Both the position numbers and the translations under genes were made by a program. A DNA stretch of 12,984 nucleotides from the NCBI GenBank assembly GCA_035639875.1, contig DASQXE010000073.1, positions 1-12,984 of the forward strand, read 5' to 3'. Origin of the DNA: JAIBJP01 sp035639875 (lineage in GTDB: Bacteria; Actinomycetota; Thermoleophilia; Gaiellales; Gaiellaceae). A model generated the notes under the pieces. It ran no database searches, had not been told where the DNA came from, and was given only the letters and a program-made list of their open reading frames with translations. Positions within the stretch are counted from its first letter, which is position 1; each line of letters starts with the position of its first letter. Below, piece by piece: positions 1 to 7,735 of the stretch.

Positions 1-2
1 GC

Positions 3-674
3 TCAGGGAGCGAGCCGACCGGAAGCTCGCTTCCGGTCGGCAGCAAGCCGTTTCCCATCAAGGCCTCCGACTTCACGACCCACGTCACGAACCCCTTCTG
101 GCCGATGAAGCCGGGCGACCATTGGGTCTACCGCGAGACGACCGCCGAAGGCGAGGTGCAGCGCAACGACGTCGTCGTCCTCGACCAGACGAAGAAGATC
201 ATGGGCCTAGACACTGTCGTCGTCCACGACACCGTGCGCCTCCACGGGGAGCTGACCGAGGACACGTACGACTGGTACGCGCAGGATGCCCAGGGGAACC
301 TGTGGTACTTCGGCGAGGACACCGCCGAGTACGAGAACGGAAAACTGAAGACGAAAGAGGGCTCCTGGGAGGCCGGAAAGAACGGCGCGCTCCCAGGCAT
401 CATCATGCCCGCCAACCCGCGGGTCGGGACGACCTATCGCGAGGAGTACTACAAGGGCCATGCTGAGGACGGCGCCTCCATCATCAGCACGGACGCGCTC
501 GCGAAGGTTCCGTACGGCCGCTTCGACCACGGTGTCCAGACGCGGAACTTCAGCGGCATCGAGCCCAACGTGATCGAGGAGAAGATCTACGCGAAGGACG
601 TCGGCATCGTTCTCGAGATCACCGTCTCGGGCGGGTCCGACCGCTCCGAGCTCATCAGCTTCACGAGCGGCTAG
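3..674 (+). CDS. Conserved hypothetical exported protein, 5' end outside window
   Basis: An open frame enters from the left edge and ends with TAG at 672-674, giving at least 223 residues. An ATG exists at 105, but the frame stays open upstream and codes a plausible Ser/Gly/Pro linker followed by a stretch ending NPFWPMKPGDHWVYRE. I recognise this as the usual beginning of the folded domain in a widespread family without assigned function, so the real start is probably left of the window. Seen in the sequence: a mainly beta, aromatic-rich domain with DTYDWYAQDAQGNLWYFGED and later GIIMPANPRVGTTYREEYY. The linker before such a domain would fit an exported or lipid-anchored protein, but the signal peptide is not in view. 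Function is unknown. The TauE-like permease starts 17 bases downstream on the same strand. Confidence 0.8.
   Translation, partial: SGSEPTGSSLPVGSKPFPIKASDFTTHVTNPFWPMKPGDHWVYRETTAEGEVQRNDVVVLDQTKKIMGLDTVVVHDTVRLHGELTEDTYDWYAQDAQGNLWYFGEDTAEYENGKLKTKEGSWEAGKNGALPGIIMPANPRVGTTYREEYYKGHAEDGASIISTDALAKVPYGRFDHGVQTRNFSGIEPNVIEEKIYAKDVGIVLEITVSGGSDRSELISFTSG
14..41. repeat. Perfect 13-bp inverted repeat, 2-base centre
   Basis: GCCGACCGGAAGC at 14-26 is followed by TC and then its exact reverse complement at 29-41. As RNA this makes a roughly 12-bp stem with a four-base loop. It lies inside the open frame of the partial protein, in the part coding the low-complexity linker. No T-run follows, so a classical intrinsic terminator is not supported. 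Confidence 0.6.
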
Positions 675-679
675 GCCAT

Positions 680-691
680 TACGCTTAGCCC
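680..691 (+). promoter_or_regulatory. Candidate leaderless promoter -10 box of TauE-like gene
   Basis: TACGCT at 680-685 fits the actinobacterial TANNNT -10 pattern and is followed by six bases and then the GTG at 692. Transcription would therefore start at or next to the start codon. No Shine-Dalgarno sequence is present. A -35 box resembling TTGACA was not found. Read-through from the upstream gene, 17 bases away, is also possible. Confidence 0.45.
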
Positions 692-1588
692 GTGACCTGG
701 CAATTCGTTGTCGCGGGGCTCTTCGTCGGCACGCTCGTCGGCATGACGGGCATGGGCGGCGGCTCGCTCCTGACCCCGATCCTCGTGCTGCTCCTCGGCT
801 TCAACCCGACTGTCGCCATCGGAACGGACATCGCGCACGGCGCGATCTTCAAGACCGTTGGCGCGATCCGCCACCGAGGGCTCGGCAACGTGCACGCGCG
901 GCTGTCCGGCTGGATGTTCCTCGGCAGCGCGCCCGCTTCTCTCCTGGGCGTGACGCTCGCGACCTGGCTCAAGCATCGTTACGGCGACAGCGTCGATTCC
1001 GTCTCCTCGCAAGTCCTGGGCGGGGCGCTCATCTTCGGGTGCGTGGGTCTCGCGGCGAAGCTGCTCGTGCGGCCCAAGGAGGTGCCCGACGCGCCGTTCC
1101 TGCTCACGAACCGCGACCGCATCGCCGCTGTCGTAATCGGCCTCATCGGCGGGTTCGTCGTGGGGCTGACCTCGGTCGGGACCGGCGTCTTCTTCGGCTT
1201 GACCCTGCTCGTCGTCTTCCCGCTGCGGGCGCACAAGGTGGTCGGCACGGACATCTTCCACGCCGCAGCGCTCCTCTACGTGGCGGGCTTCGGCCACTTC
1301 ATCGCGGGAAACGTCGACCTCGGTGCGGTCGGCTGGCTCCTCGTCGGTTCGATCCCAGGCGTGCTGCTCGGCAGCCAGCTGACGTTGTCATTCTCCGATC
1401 GGCCTCTGCGCGGCGTCCTCGCCGTTGTGCTCGGCCTGGCGGGACTGCGGCTCCTGAATGTCCCCGGCGCGACGATCGCCATCGTCGTCGTCCTCGCGAG
1501 CGGCATGACCGTCCTGCTTGCGTACATCGCGCGGCGCACGTGGCTCGGGCGGCGCGCGCGCCCGCAGCTGCGCGTGGAACAGCCTTAG
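692..1588 (+). CDS. TauE/SafE (TSUP) family membrane permease
   Basis: The 298-residue integral membrane protein belongs to the sulfite exporter TauE/SafE family, which moves sulfur-containing or other organic anions across the inner membrane. The substrate of this member cannot be told. The family's two-fold internal repeat is visible: GMTGMGGGSLLTPILV at about 17-32 with GTDI at 44-47, matched by GLTSVGTGVFFGLTLLV at about 158-174 with GTDI at 185-188. About eight hydrophobic segments are seen. The length is typical. The GTG start is chosen because it begins just before the first membrane segment and sits six bases after a TANNNT box. The last four bases (TTAG) are shared with the stop codon of the convergent VOC gene. 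The C-terminus is short, basic and cytoplasmic-looking (RRTWLGRRARP). Confidence 0.88.
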   Translation: MTWQFVVAGLFVGTLVGMTGMGGGSLLTPILVLLLGFNPTVAIGTDIAHGAIFKTVGAIRHRGLGNVHARLSGWMFLGSAPASLLGVTLATWLKHRYGDSVDSVSSQVLGGALIFGCVGLAAKLLVRPKEVPDAPFLLTNRDRIAAVVIGLIGGFVVGLTSVGTGVFFGLTLLVVFPLRAHKVVGTDIFHAAALLYVAGFGHFIAGNVDLGAVGWLLVGSIPGVLLGSQLTLSFSDRPLRGVLAVVLGLAGLRLLNVPGATIAIVVVLASGMTVLLAYIARRTWLGRRARPQLRVEQP

Positions 1589-2307
1589 CGGTTGTGGTTC
1601 ACGACCTCGATGTTGTTGTCATCGGGGTCGAGGACATAGGCGGCGTAGTAGCCGCGGTGGTAGATGGGGCGTTCACCCGGGGCGCCGTTGTCGCGGTAGC
1701 CGGCTCCGACCGACGCCCGATGGAAAGCGTCGACGGTGGCGTTGTCTTCGGCGGGGAACGCCATGTGCAGGTTCTCGGTGGGGGTGCCCCCGAGAACGGA
1801 GAACGAGCCGTTCCCGCCTGAGAAGCCGGCGCGCTCGGACAGGTCGCGGCGCAGCGCGAACCCCGCGAACAGCCCGACGGTTTCGTAGAAGGGCTTCGAG
1901 GCGGCTAGATCGCCGACGCGGATCCAGAGATGGTCGATCCAGCCGCCCGTGCGCAGACGGCCGTGGTGGACGGCTTCAACGCTGTTCCCGTCCGGATCGA
2001 GCAGGAACGAGCCGTAGTAGTCCGGTGAATAAATCGTCCGCGGCCCGGGCTCGCCGTCGCTCTCATAGCCGGCCGCAGTGCCCGTGCGCCAGAACTCGTC
2101 CACGTGCTCGCGCGACGGCGCAACGAAGCCGATGTGCAGCCCGCGTGTGGGCGGGTGATCGCCGGTCGCCGGTGAGATCGAGAAGTCGTTCCATTCCGCC
2201 AAGTCGCCCGAGTGGTCCTTGTCGATGCCGAGCGTCCGGAGGACGATCTCGTAGAAGCGCTCCGACGCCTCGCGGTCGGAGGCGCGAATCGTCACGTGGT
2301 CGAACAC
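1585..2307 (-). CDS. Two-domain VOC (glyoxalase/bleomycin-resistance fold) protein
   Basis: The 240-residue protein is built of two vicinal-oxygen-chelate modules. Module 1 covers about residues 1-117, with FDHVTIRASD near the start, LHIGF at 57-61 and LLDPDGNSVEAV at about 102-113. Module 2 covers about 123-240, with WIDHLWIRVGD, LHMAF at 180-184 and VLDPDDNNIEVV at about 225-236. Candidate metal ligands are H4, H58 and E111 in module 1 and H126, H181 and E234 in module 2. Both sets look complete. The family includes glyoxalases, dioxygenases and drug-binding proteins, and the substrate here is unknown. The frame is open further upstream, but that part lies inside the kinase gene and looks non-coding. 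The GTG at 2307 directly precedes the conserved VFDHV and follows the kinase stop by 7 bases, so it is chosen. This is the last gene of the cyclase operon. Confidence 0.85.
   Translation of the reverse strand: MFDHVTIRASDREASERFYEIVLRTLGIDKDHSGDLAEWNDFSISPATGDHPPTRGLHIGFVAPSREHVDEFWRTGTAAGYESDGEPGPRTIYSPDYYGSFLLDPDGNSVEAVHHGRLRTGGWIDHLWIRVGDLAASKPFYETVGLFAGFALRRDLSERAGFSGGNGSFSVLGGTPTENLHMAFPAEDNATVDAFHRASVGAGYRDNGAPGERPIYHRGYYAAYVLDPDDNNIEVVNHNR
1602..1630 (+). terminator. Possible 3' hairpin of TauE-like mRNA inside opposing gene
   Basis: CGACCTCGATG (1602-1612), a 7-base loop TTGTTGT, and CATCGGGGTCG (1620-1630) pair over 11 positions in plus-strand RNA, counting one G-U pair. The hairpin begins 13 bases after the permease stop. 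There is no T-run, so it would be a 3'-end or pausing hairpin rather than a classical terminator. It coincides with the codons for DPDDNNIEV of the opposing VOC gene, so chance from codon composition is a real alternative. Confidence 0.3.
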
Positions 2308-2314
2308 GCCGACA

Positions 2315-3157
2315 TCATGGCGGCCAGCCGTCGTTGGAAGCGGCGGCGCGTGCTCCCGCCGAGCACGCTGCGTCGAGTGCTTGCTCCAGCGGCTGACCTT
2401 CGGAAAGCGTGACGAGGAGCGCTGCGGCAAAGGCGTCCCCGGCCCCGAATCTGGACCGGCGCTCAACCCGGTCGCTCTGCGCGTGGACGACCTGATCGCC
2501 CTGTGCCGCCAGGGCGCCTTCTTCGCCGAGCTTCACGCAGGCGACCCCAAAGCGCACGGCCAGCTCTCGCACGGCGTCGTCGGGCTCCGAGCCGGTGACC
2601 GCACGCGCCTCCTCGATGGTCGCCAGAATCACATTCGCACCCCCGCACAACTCGTCGAGATCGGCAGCGGCGGCGAGTCGCGGAGAGGCGAGATCCACGG
2701 CCATCCAACGTCCGTCGAAGCGCTCGAGCCCGGCCCGAGCCCCGAAGGCCGAGGCCGCCTGAAACAGACTGAAGCCGGATACGAGCAAGGCATCGCCCGG
2801 CAACGGGTCGGGGACATCCTCCGGCGCGAGCCGCGAACTAGCTGCGGCCCACGCAACGACGCTCGATCCGAGCGCGACCGCGACGCCGGTGGGCAGGTCC
2901 GGATCCCGTGCGATGCGTGCCTCGATCCCCTTCTCGGTGAGCACCCGTTCCACCAAGTCGCCGGAGGCATCGGCGCCGATCCGGCCCACCACCGTGGCAG
3001 ACGCTCCGAGCTCTACCGCCCAAACGGCCGCATTCGCGGCGGATCCCCCGGCCCGAATCGCAACGGGAGCGTGGAGGCGCTCGTCGCGGCCGGGCGCCTC
3101 CTCGGAGACGACGTCGACGAGGACGTCTCCGACGGCGACCAAGCGCACGGGAGCCAC
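2315..3157 (-). CDS. PfkB-family carbohydrate kinase
   Basis: The 280-residue cytoplasmic protein is of the ribokinase/PfkB family, which phosphorylates sugars or nucleosides with ATP. Visible motifs are the N-terminal strand VRLVAVGDVLVDVV, the sugar-site motif GGSAANAAVW at about 37-46, GRIGADASGD at about 58-67, N-x-x-E-like NVILATIEEARAVTG at about 175-189, VKLGEEGA at about 208-215, and the catalytic loop FGAGDAFAAALL with GAGD at 238-241 (D241 the likely base). The residues before GAGD are S-R-F rather than the usual D-T-x, which is unusual. The length is slightly short of the common 300. The GTG start gives the family N-terminus directly and lies 6 bases after the cyclase stop, so the two are very likely cotranscribed. 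The substrate cannot be predicted. Confidence 0.88.
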   Translation of the reverse strand: MAPVRLVAVGDVLVDVVSEEAPGRDERLHAPVAIRAGGSAANAAVWAVELGASATVVGRIGADASGDLVERVLTEKGIEARIARDPDLPTGVAVALGSSVVAWAAASSRLAPEDVPDPLPGDALLVSGFSLFQAASAFGARAGLERFDGRWMAVDLASPRLAAAADLDELCGGANVILATIEEARAVTGSEPDDAVRELAVRFGVACVKLGEEGALAAQGDQVVHAQSDRVERRSRFGAGDAFAAALLVTLSEGQPLEQALDAACSAGARAAASNDGWPP

Positions 3158-3163
3158 CGGAGG

Positions 3164-6100
3164 TCAGCGCGCGCCGGCCGAACGCCCAGCCGCGGAAAGG
3201 ATCTCGACAACCGCCGGCGCCTTGAGGAACTTCGTCGAGCGTTCTGGGCTCAACGTCGCCGCGAACCGCTCAACGAGCTCGGCCGCCTGAGAGAAGCCCC
3301 TTGCGGCGCGGTCGTCATCTCCGAGTGCGTAGGCAGCCCGGCCGAGCGCCCCATAGGCGTTCCAGCGCCCGGGTGGATTGATGAGCTCGTCCGCGAGCAC
3401 GACTCCGGCTTCGAGCGCCTGAATCGCCTCCTCGCGTCGGCCTGCCCGAGCGAGCGCTTCGCCGAGCAGCGAGAGCGCGCGCGCTTCGTACTTGCGCCGC
3501 AGCGTCGACCGCGCGAGCTCGACGGACTTTTGCGCCCACTCGATCGCGGATTCAGGCTCTTCTGCGTGCAGCGCGATCTCGGCCCGAGTCACCGCCAGGC
3601 GCGTGTAGATGAGCCAACGCGTCCACCCGATCGCCTCTTCCGCGTCCTCCCAGCGGCTCGGCCAATCGGCCTGAGCACGGCCGATGTCGCCTTCCAGTAG
3701 GTCGGTGAAGAGGAGGTCGGAGTGCGCGAACCGGAGCGGCATCGGAAACCACTCACCCGAGGAGAGCTCGAGCGCTTCTTCGCTTCGCCGACGGGCCTCG
3801 TCGAGGTCGAGGACCTCCCGAAAAGCGATGGACGAGTAGTTGAGCAGCCCGCGCTGGTTTCGTGCCATCTCGCGCGCCTGGGCGAAGAGCTCGTCCCAGA
3901 TCTGGATAGCCTCCTCGTGGCGGCCGAGGCCGACGAGCGCGAGCGCTTCGGTGCCTCCGCCGCGCAGGAGCGCCTCGGCGCTGTGGACGTCCGCAGCCAC
4001 CTCACGAGCCTGCCGCGAGAGCTCGACGCACCGCTCGTAGCGGCCCAACCAGTACACGAGGTCGGCGTGCAAATGGAGGCTGTCGGCGTGGTCGAAACGG
4101 TGAGTGCCGGGGACCCATTCGGCCAGCGCCCGCTCACCGAGCTCGAATGCCTGGGCAAGGTCGCCGGGCGCGGCTCGCTGTCCGAGCGCCTGGCTCTGGA
4201 GCGCGAGTGCAGCCGCGAGACCCGCGGAGTCGCCGAGCTCCTCAGCGAGGACGATCGCCTCCTCTGCGATGTCCACGGTTTGGTCGAGTTGCTCGGTCCA
4301 GACGCTCGCGCGGCCGGCCGCGAGCAGGCCGTGTAGGCGCTCCTGGCCAGTGAGCTCCGGGAGAAGATCGCCGAGCTCCTTCGCAGCCGTCGGGAACTCG
4401 GTGAGCCTCACCAGCCCCATGCCGCGCTGCAGACGAATCTGTCGCCGCGTGTCGTCGTCCTCCGCCAGCTCGAGCGCGGTCGCGTACAGCTGGAGCGCGG
4501 CATCCTGAGCCCAGCCTTGGAATGCAGCCTCAGCCGCGGCGAGGAGATAGGGAATCGCGCGGGCTCCCTCGCCGGCCTCTCTCCAGTGGTGAGCGAGCAC
4601 CCACGCCAGCGTCTCGCTCGCGCCCTCGAACGTCTCCTCGACGTAGCGAGCGACGGCAGCGTGCCGCTCGCGCCGGCTCGCACGCGGCACCGTCGAATAG
4701 GCCACCTCGTGAATGAGCATGTGCTTGAAGCTGAACTCGGCGTCGCCGGCCAGCTGGCTCGTCGGTTCCCGGCGAATGAAGTCGCGCGCCTCGAGGACCG
4801 CGAGCGCGTCGTCGACGCCCTCCAGCCCACCGATCGCGCTCAAGACGTTCCGCCAGAACGTCTTGCCGATGACCGCGGCCGAGAGAAGCGCCGCGCGCGC
4901 GTGGTCGGGGATCGCGTCGATGCGCGATGCGATCGCCTCGCGAACGGTCACCGGGAGCACGTCCGCATCGCCGCGATCGGCGACGGACGCCGCGAGTTCC
5001 TCGAGGAAGAGCGGGTTTCCTTCGGCGATCTCAACCAGCCGCCCGACGTCCAAACCCCCGTCGCCCCCGACGAGGTGGCCGGCTAGCTCGGCCGCGGCGG
5101 CTTCGGGAAGCGGGTCGAGAACGACCGTCGTCTGCGCGACGAGCCCGCTACCCCAGCCCGACCGCGTGTCCAGGAGCTCGGGACGCGTCGCCGCGACGAG
5201 CATGAGCGGAGCCTCGCGTGCGTACGTCGCCAGGTACTCGAGGAGGTCGAGCTCGCTCGCCTGGGCCCAGTGGATGTCCTCGAACAGGAGGAGTGTCGGC
5301 GTCGCCAGTGCAGCGTGTTCCGCGAAACGCCTCGCGGCAAAATAGAGCAAGTTCGGATGCGCGGTATCGTCGGATGCGCCGAGCCCGAGGAGCAGGCTGA
5401 GGTGACGCTCGGTATCCGCCACCTCTTCCGCCGGGACGATGTCTTCGAGCGCCGCACGGAGCTTCTCGCGCGCGACCTCGGTCGAGTCGGAGTCGAAGAT
5501 GCCGGTCGCCGCCCGGACTATCTGCGGGAATGCCTGATACCCCGCCTGCTTGCCGTAGGGCAGACACCGGCCTCGAAGAACCTGCCCTTCCTCACGCACG
5601 ACCGACGAGAGCTCGCGGGAAAGTCTCGATTTGCCGATGCCGGGCGGTCCGACCAGCGTGACTAGGTGGGGCCGGCGTTCTTCGACGGCCCGGCTCCAAA
5701 GCGACTGCAGGAGCTCGAGCTCGCGGTCGCGTCCTACTAGCGGATGGGCCGCGATCGGGCGCTCCGCCGGCTCGGCGACTGACTCCACCGCGAGCCAGGC
5801 CGACACCGGCTCCGCCTTTCCCTTGGCCTCGACGGGCTCCATCGGCTCGTACCCGATCGCGTTGCGCGTGGCTCGGTACGTCCCTTCGCCGACGACGAGC
5901 CGGCCTTCCGGCGCAGCGGTCTGAAGACGTGACGCCGTGTTGACGACGTCGCCGATGGCGAGAGCCTCCTCGCCGCGTTCAGCGCCTAGGGCGACCACGG
6001 CGTCACCGGTGTTCACCGCCGCTCGCGCTACGAGATTCAGGCCGTGCGCCTCGTTCAGCTCGTCCAGGCTTTCGAGGACGGCCAGGCCGGCTCGCACCGC

Positions 6101-6427
6101 GCGCTCGGCGTCGTCCCCGTGCGCGACGGGCGCGCCGAAGACCGCCATGACCGCATCGCCCGCGAACTTCTCCAGCGTGCCCCCGTGCTCCTCGATCCGC
6201 CGCTTCGCCTCGGCGTGGTAGAGGGTGAGGGCGTCGCGGACGTCTTCCGGATCGGCGCGATCGGACCGAGACGTGAAGCCGACGAGGTCGACGAAGAGAA
6301 CCGAAACGAGCTTGCGCTCCTCTCGGCGCGCCGGCGCTGCTTCCAGCCGCTGTCCACAGCTACTGCAAAACCGTGCGCCGGACGCATTTTCCTCTCCGCA
6401 ATGCGGGCACCGCGTCTCGACTGCCAC
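3164..6427 (-). CDS. Class III adenylate/guanylate cyclase fused to AAA-type ATPase and TPR region
   Basis: The 1087-residue multidomain protein starts with a zinc ribbon, CPHCGEENASGARFCSSCG (Cys 7, 10, 21, 24). A class III cyclase domain follows (about 38-215) with metal-binding D47 in FVDLVGFTS and D91 in EKFAGDAVMAVFG, K87 as the likely purine-selecting Lys, and the transition-state pair N163/R167 in VVNTASRLQ. It therefore looks catalytically complete, with cAMP the likelier product. Next is an ATPase of the STAND/AAA_16 kind: VGR at about 231-233, Walker A GPPGIGKS at 260-267, Walker B LLLFEDIHW at about 379-387. From about residue 640 to the end it is alpha-helical and TPR-like. This architecture is frequent in actinobacteria and thought to be regulatory, with unknown inputs. 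The frame is open to a TTG at 6556, but the GTG at 6427 is preferred because it begins just before the zinc ribbon and sits correctly behind a strong promoter. It is the first gene of a three-gene operon. Confidence 0.9.
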   Translation of the reverse strand: MAVETRCPHCGEENASGARFCSSCGQRLEAAPARREERKLVSVLFVDLVGFTSRSDRADPEDVRDALTLYHAEAKRRIEEHGGTLEKFAGDAVMAVFGAPVAHGDDAERAVRAGLAVLESLDELNEAHGLNLVARAAVNTGDAVVALGAERGEEALAIGDVVNTASRLQTAAPEGRLVVGEGTYRATRNAIGYEPMEPVEAKGKAEPVSAWLAVESVAEPAERPIAAHPLVGRDRELELLQSLWSRAVEERRPHLVTLVGPPGIGKSRLSRELSSVVREEGQVLRGRCLPYGKQAGYQAFPQIVRAATGIFDSDSTEVAREKLRAALEDIVPAEEVADTERHLSLLLGLGASDDTAHPNLLYFAARRFAEHAALATPTLLLFEDIHWAQASELDLLEYLATYAREAPLMLVAATRPELLDTRSGWGSGLVAQTTVVLDPLPEAAAAELAGHLVGGDGGLDVGRLVEIAEGNPLFLEELAASVADRGDADVLPVTVREAIASRIDAIPDHARAALLSAAVIGKTFWRNVLSAIGGLEGVDDALAVLEARDFIRREPTSQLAGDAEFSFKHMLIHEVAYSTVPRASRRERHAAVARYVEETFEGASETLAWVLAHHWREAGEGARAIPYLLAAAEAAFQGWAQDAALQLYATALELAEDDDTRRQIRLQRGMGLVRLTEFPTAAKELGDLLPELTGQERLHGLLAAGRASVWTEQLDQTVDIAEEAIVLAEELGDSAGLAAALALQSQALGQRAAPGDLAQAFELGERALAEWVPGTHRFDHADSLHLHADLVYWLGRYERCVELSRQAREVAADVHSAEALLRGGGTEALALVGLGRHEEAIQIWDELFAQAREMARNQRGLLNYSSIAFREVLDLDEARRRSEEALELSSGEWFPMPLRFAHSDLLFTDLLEGDIGRAQADWPSRWEDAEEAIGWTRWLIYTRLAVTRAEIALHAEEPESAIEWAQKSVELARSTLRRKYEARALSLLGEALARAGRREEAIQALEAGVVLADELINPPGRWNAYGALGRAAYALGDDDRAARGFSQAAELVERFAATLSPERSTKFLKAPAVVEILSAAGRSAGAR

Positions 6428-6433
6428 GCCGTA

Positions 6434-6462
6434 AGTCTGTTCGGTTTCCCACGGCCTGCCAA
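6434..6462 (-). promoter_or_regulatory. Sigma-70 type promoter of cyclase operon, leaderless layout
   Basis: On the minus strand TTGGCA (6457-6462) and CAGACT (6434-6439) are separated by 17 bases, and the GTG at 6427 follows the -10 box after six bases. The -35 matches TTGACA in five of six positions, and the -10 keeps the important A at position 2 and T at position 6. The spacing to the start codon implies a leaderless mRNA. This also supports GTG 6427 as the translation start over the upstream TTG. Confidence 0.65.
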
Positions 6463-6567
6463 GCGGCAGCCGACAGCCCGTCAGCGGTGGGGCGAACGTC
6501 AGGTGGCGCGTGCCCGCCTGCCCCTCGAGTAGCGATCGTAGTGGCCTCACCGGCAAGACGGCGCGAT

Positions 6568-6600
6568 TAGGATCTCCCCGTCAATCGTCGAGGGAGGAGG
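6568..6600 (+). promoter_or_regulatory. Candidate -10 box and strong ribosome binding site of small cupin gene
   Basis: TAGGAT at 6568-6573 fits TANNNT. AGGGAGGAGG at 6591-6600 is a strong Shine-Dalgarno sequence five bases before the ATG at 6606, which fixes the start even though the frame is open further upstream. No clear -35 box was seen. The 178-base gap 6428-6605 between this gene and the divergent cyclase gene holds these elements and the cyclase promoter, and nothing else was recognised there. Confidence 0.55.
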
Positions 6601-6605
6601 TCGGT

Positions 6606-6965
6606 ATGGCCGTTGAGGTGCGACAGTTCGAGTCCCCGGACGAGACCCGCACGCCCGACAAGACGCGGGTTGACGTCGTCCACATGAGCGGCGCGACGGC
6701 CGCACGCTTCACGTTCGAACCCGGATGGCGGTGGTCCGACTGCGTGAAGCCTGTTGTGGGTACTGACAGCTGCCAAGTCCGCCATGTCGGCATCGCTCAA
6801 TCCGGGCGTCTGCATGTCGTTCACGAAGACGGATCCGAAGCCGATATCTCGCCGGGTGACGGCTACGTCATCGAACCTGGTCACGACGCGTGGGTCGTCG
6901 GCGACGAGCGGTTCGTAGGCTACGAATTCGAGTCCCGATCAGCCGAGGAGTACGCGAGAAGCTAA
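6606..6965 (+). CDS. Small cupin domain protein
   Basis: The 119-residue single-domain cupin resembles a set of short actinobacterial cupins that I recognise by FTFEPGWRWSDCVKPVVGTDSCQVRHVG and GDGYVIEPGHDAWVVGDE. The double-stranded beta-helix motifs are SGRLHVVHEDGSEADISPGDGYVIEPGHDAW. The classic HxH metal pair of motif 1 is not present in standard form, so metal binding is uncertain. It is cytoplasmic, and function and ligand are unknown. The start at 6606 is fixed by AGGGAGGAGG five bases before it. It faces away from the cyclase operon. Its TAA shares four bases (CTAA, 6962-6965) with the stop of the convergent lipoprotein gene. Confidence 0.85.
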   Translation: MAVEVRQFESPDETRTPDKTRVDVVHMSGATAARFTFEPGWRWSDCVKPVVGTDSCQVRHVGIAQSGRLHVVHEDGSEADISPGDGYVIEPGHDAWVVGDERFVGYEFESRSAEEYARS

Positions 6966-7666
6966 GGCTCCGCGAACTTCGCCTCGAAGACGACCACCGT
7001 GCTAAAGGTGGTCCCGTCAATCTGCCAGGCGTAGCAGCCTGGCCCGCGCAGCCATGTCGCACCAGGCCATTCGCGGAAGCCGTTCCGTCCATTGATCGTT
7101 GGCCCCGGAGGGAGCTGGGGGTCGACGAGCACGGGCGACTCACCGAACGTGGTCCGTAGCGGGCCGTCGAGCTGGCGCCCGCGGATGAAGACCGGTCCGC
7201 GGTAGCTCGGCAGCGCGAACCAAAGCGTTTTGACCGAGAACCAGCCTCCAGACCCCTCGTTCGAAAAGTGGAGGAGGCCGCGCTTCGCCGGCACGAGATC
7301 CCGGCCGCGGCTCGGCGAGATCAGCGGCCGGACGGGTGGCTGGCCGAGTGCGATACCGCCGAACTGATCGTTGCGATAGAACTTGCCGGGCGTCGTCGGG
7401 CAGCTCGCGCCGGGTTCGAGGCTCGGCAGGTGCAAGGAACGCCGCAGCCGCGCGGGGATCCGCCCAGGCACCGGCGTGCACCAGGACGTGACGAGTTGAC
7501 ACGTCTCGGCATAGGTGGCGGGAGCAGGCGGTTGTTTCGCCGGTCGAGACGGTCCGTGGCCGCCCGCCGGCCGCGTCTCCGCCGAAGTCGACGACGTTGA
7601 CAGGCACCCCGCCGCCACGAGACCGGCGGCGCCGATAACGGCGACCGAAGCGATCACTCGTGCCAT
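6962..7666 (-). CDS. Hypothetical lipoprotein
   Basis: The 234-residue protein starts with a short signal sequence MARVIASVAVIGAAGLVAAGC in which C21 fits a lipobox (A-A-G-C), then a Ser/Thr/Pro-rich linker to about residue 50. It is therefore likely exported and anchored to the membrane. The mature part contains four more cysteines (in TCQLVTSWC, ASCPTTPG and PGCYAW), which could form disulfides, and many Gly, Pro and aromatic residues. I recognise no family. The gene lies 69 bases downstream of the second cupin on the same strand and may be read with it. No clear Shine-Dalgarno sequence precedes the ATG. Its end overlaps the end of the convergent small cupin by four bases. Confidence 0.75.
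   Translation of the reverse strand: MARVIASVAVIGAAGLVAAGCLSTSSTSAETRPAGGHGPSRPAKQPPAPATYAETCQLVTSWCTPVPGRIPARLRRSLHLPSLEPGASCPTTPGKFYRNDQFGGIALGQPPVRPLISPSRGRDLVPAKRGLLHFSNEGSGGWFSVKTLWFALPSYRGPVFIRGRQLDGPLRTTFGESPVLVDPQLPPGPTINGRNGFREWPGATWLRGPGCYAWQIDGTTFSTVVVFEAKFAEP
6992..7043 (+). other. Two adjacent 7-bp hairpins beyond the small cupin stop
   Basis: GACCACC (6992-6998) pairs with GGTGGTC (7007-7013) across an 8-base loop. GCCAGGC (7024-7030) pairs with GCCTGGC (7037-7043) across a 6-base loop. They start 26 bases after the small cupin stop, within the end of the opposing lipoprotein gene. No T-run follows. They could shape the 3' end of the cupin mRNA, or be chance. Confidence 0.3.
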
Positions 7667-7735
7667 GGCGCCAGAACTACTCTCAGCCCGCGCGCTCGGT
7701 TCCCACGCTGGGGCGAGACGGACACCGCGGCCGGC

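Noticed and set aside
1039..2396. Long Arg-rich open frames on the plus strand over the permease and VOC genes, and similar frames opposite the cyclase and kinase
   Set aside because: These are frame shadows common in high-GC DNA. Composition is Arg/Ala/Pro-rich without domains, and the opposite or other frame holds clear protein families.
2308..2466. Upstream extension of the VOC protein by about 53 residues
   Set aside because: It lies inside the kinase gene in another frame, has low-complexity Arg/Ser/Pro composition, and the conserved domain begins at the GTG at 2307.
6428..6556. Extension of the cyclase protein to a TTG at 6556
   Set aside because: The extra 43 residues show no domain and would cover the promoter found at 6434-6462.
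6510..6605. Extension of the small cupin frame upstream of 6606
   Set aside because: A strong Shine-Dalgarno sequence and the family N-terminus both point to ATG 6606.
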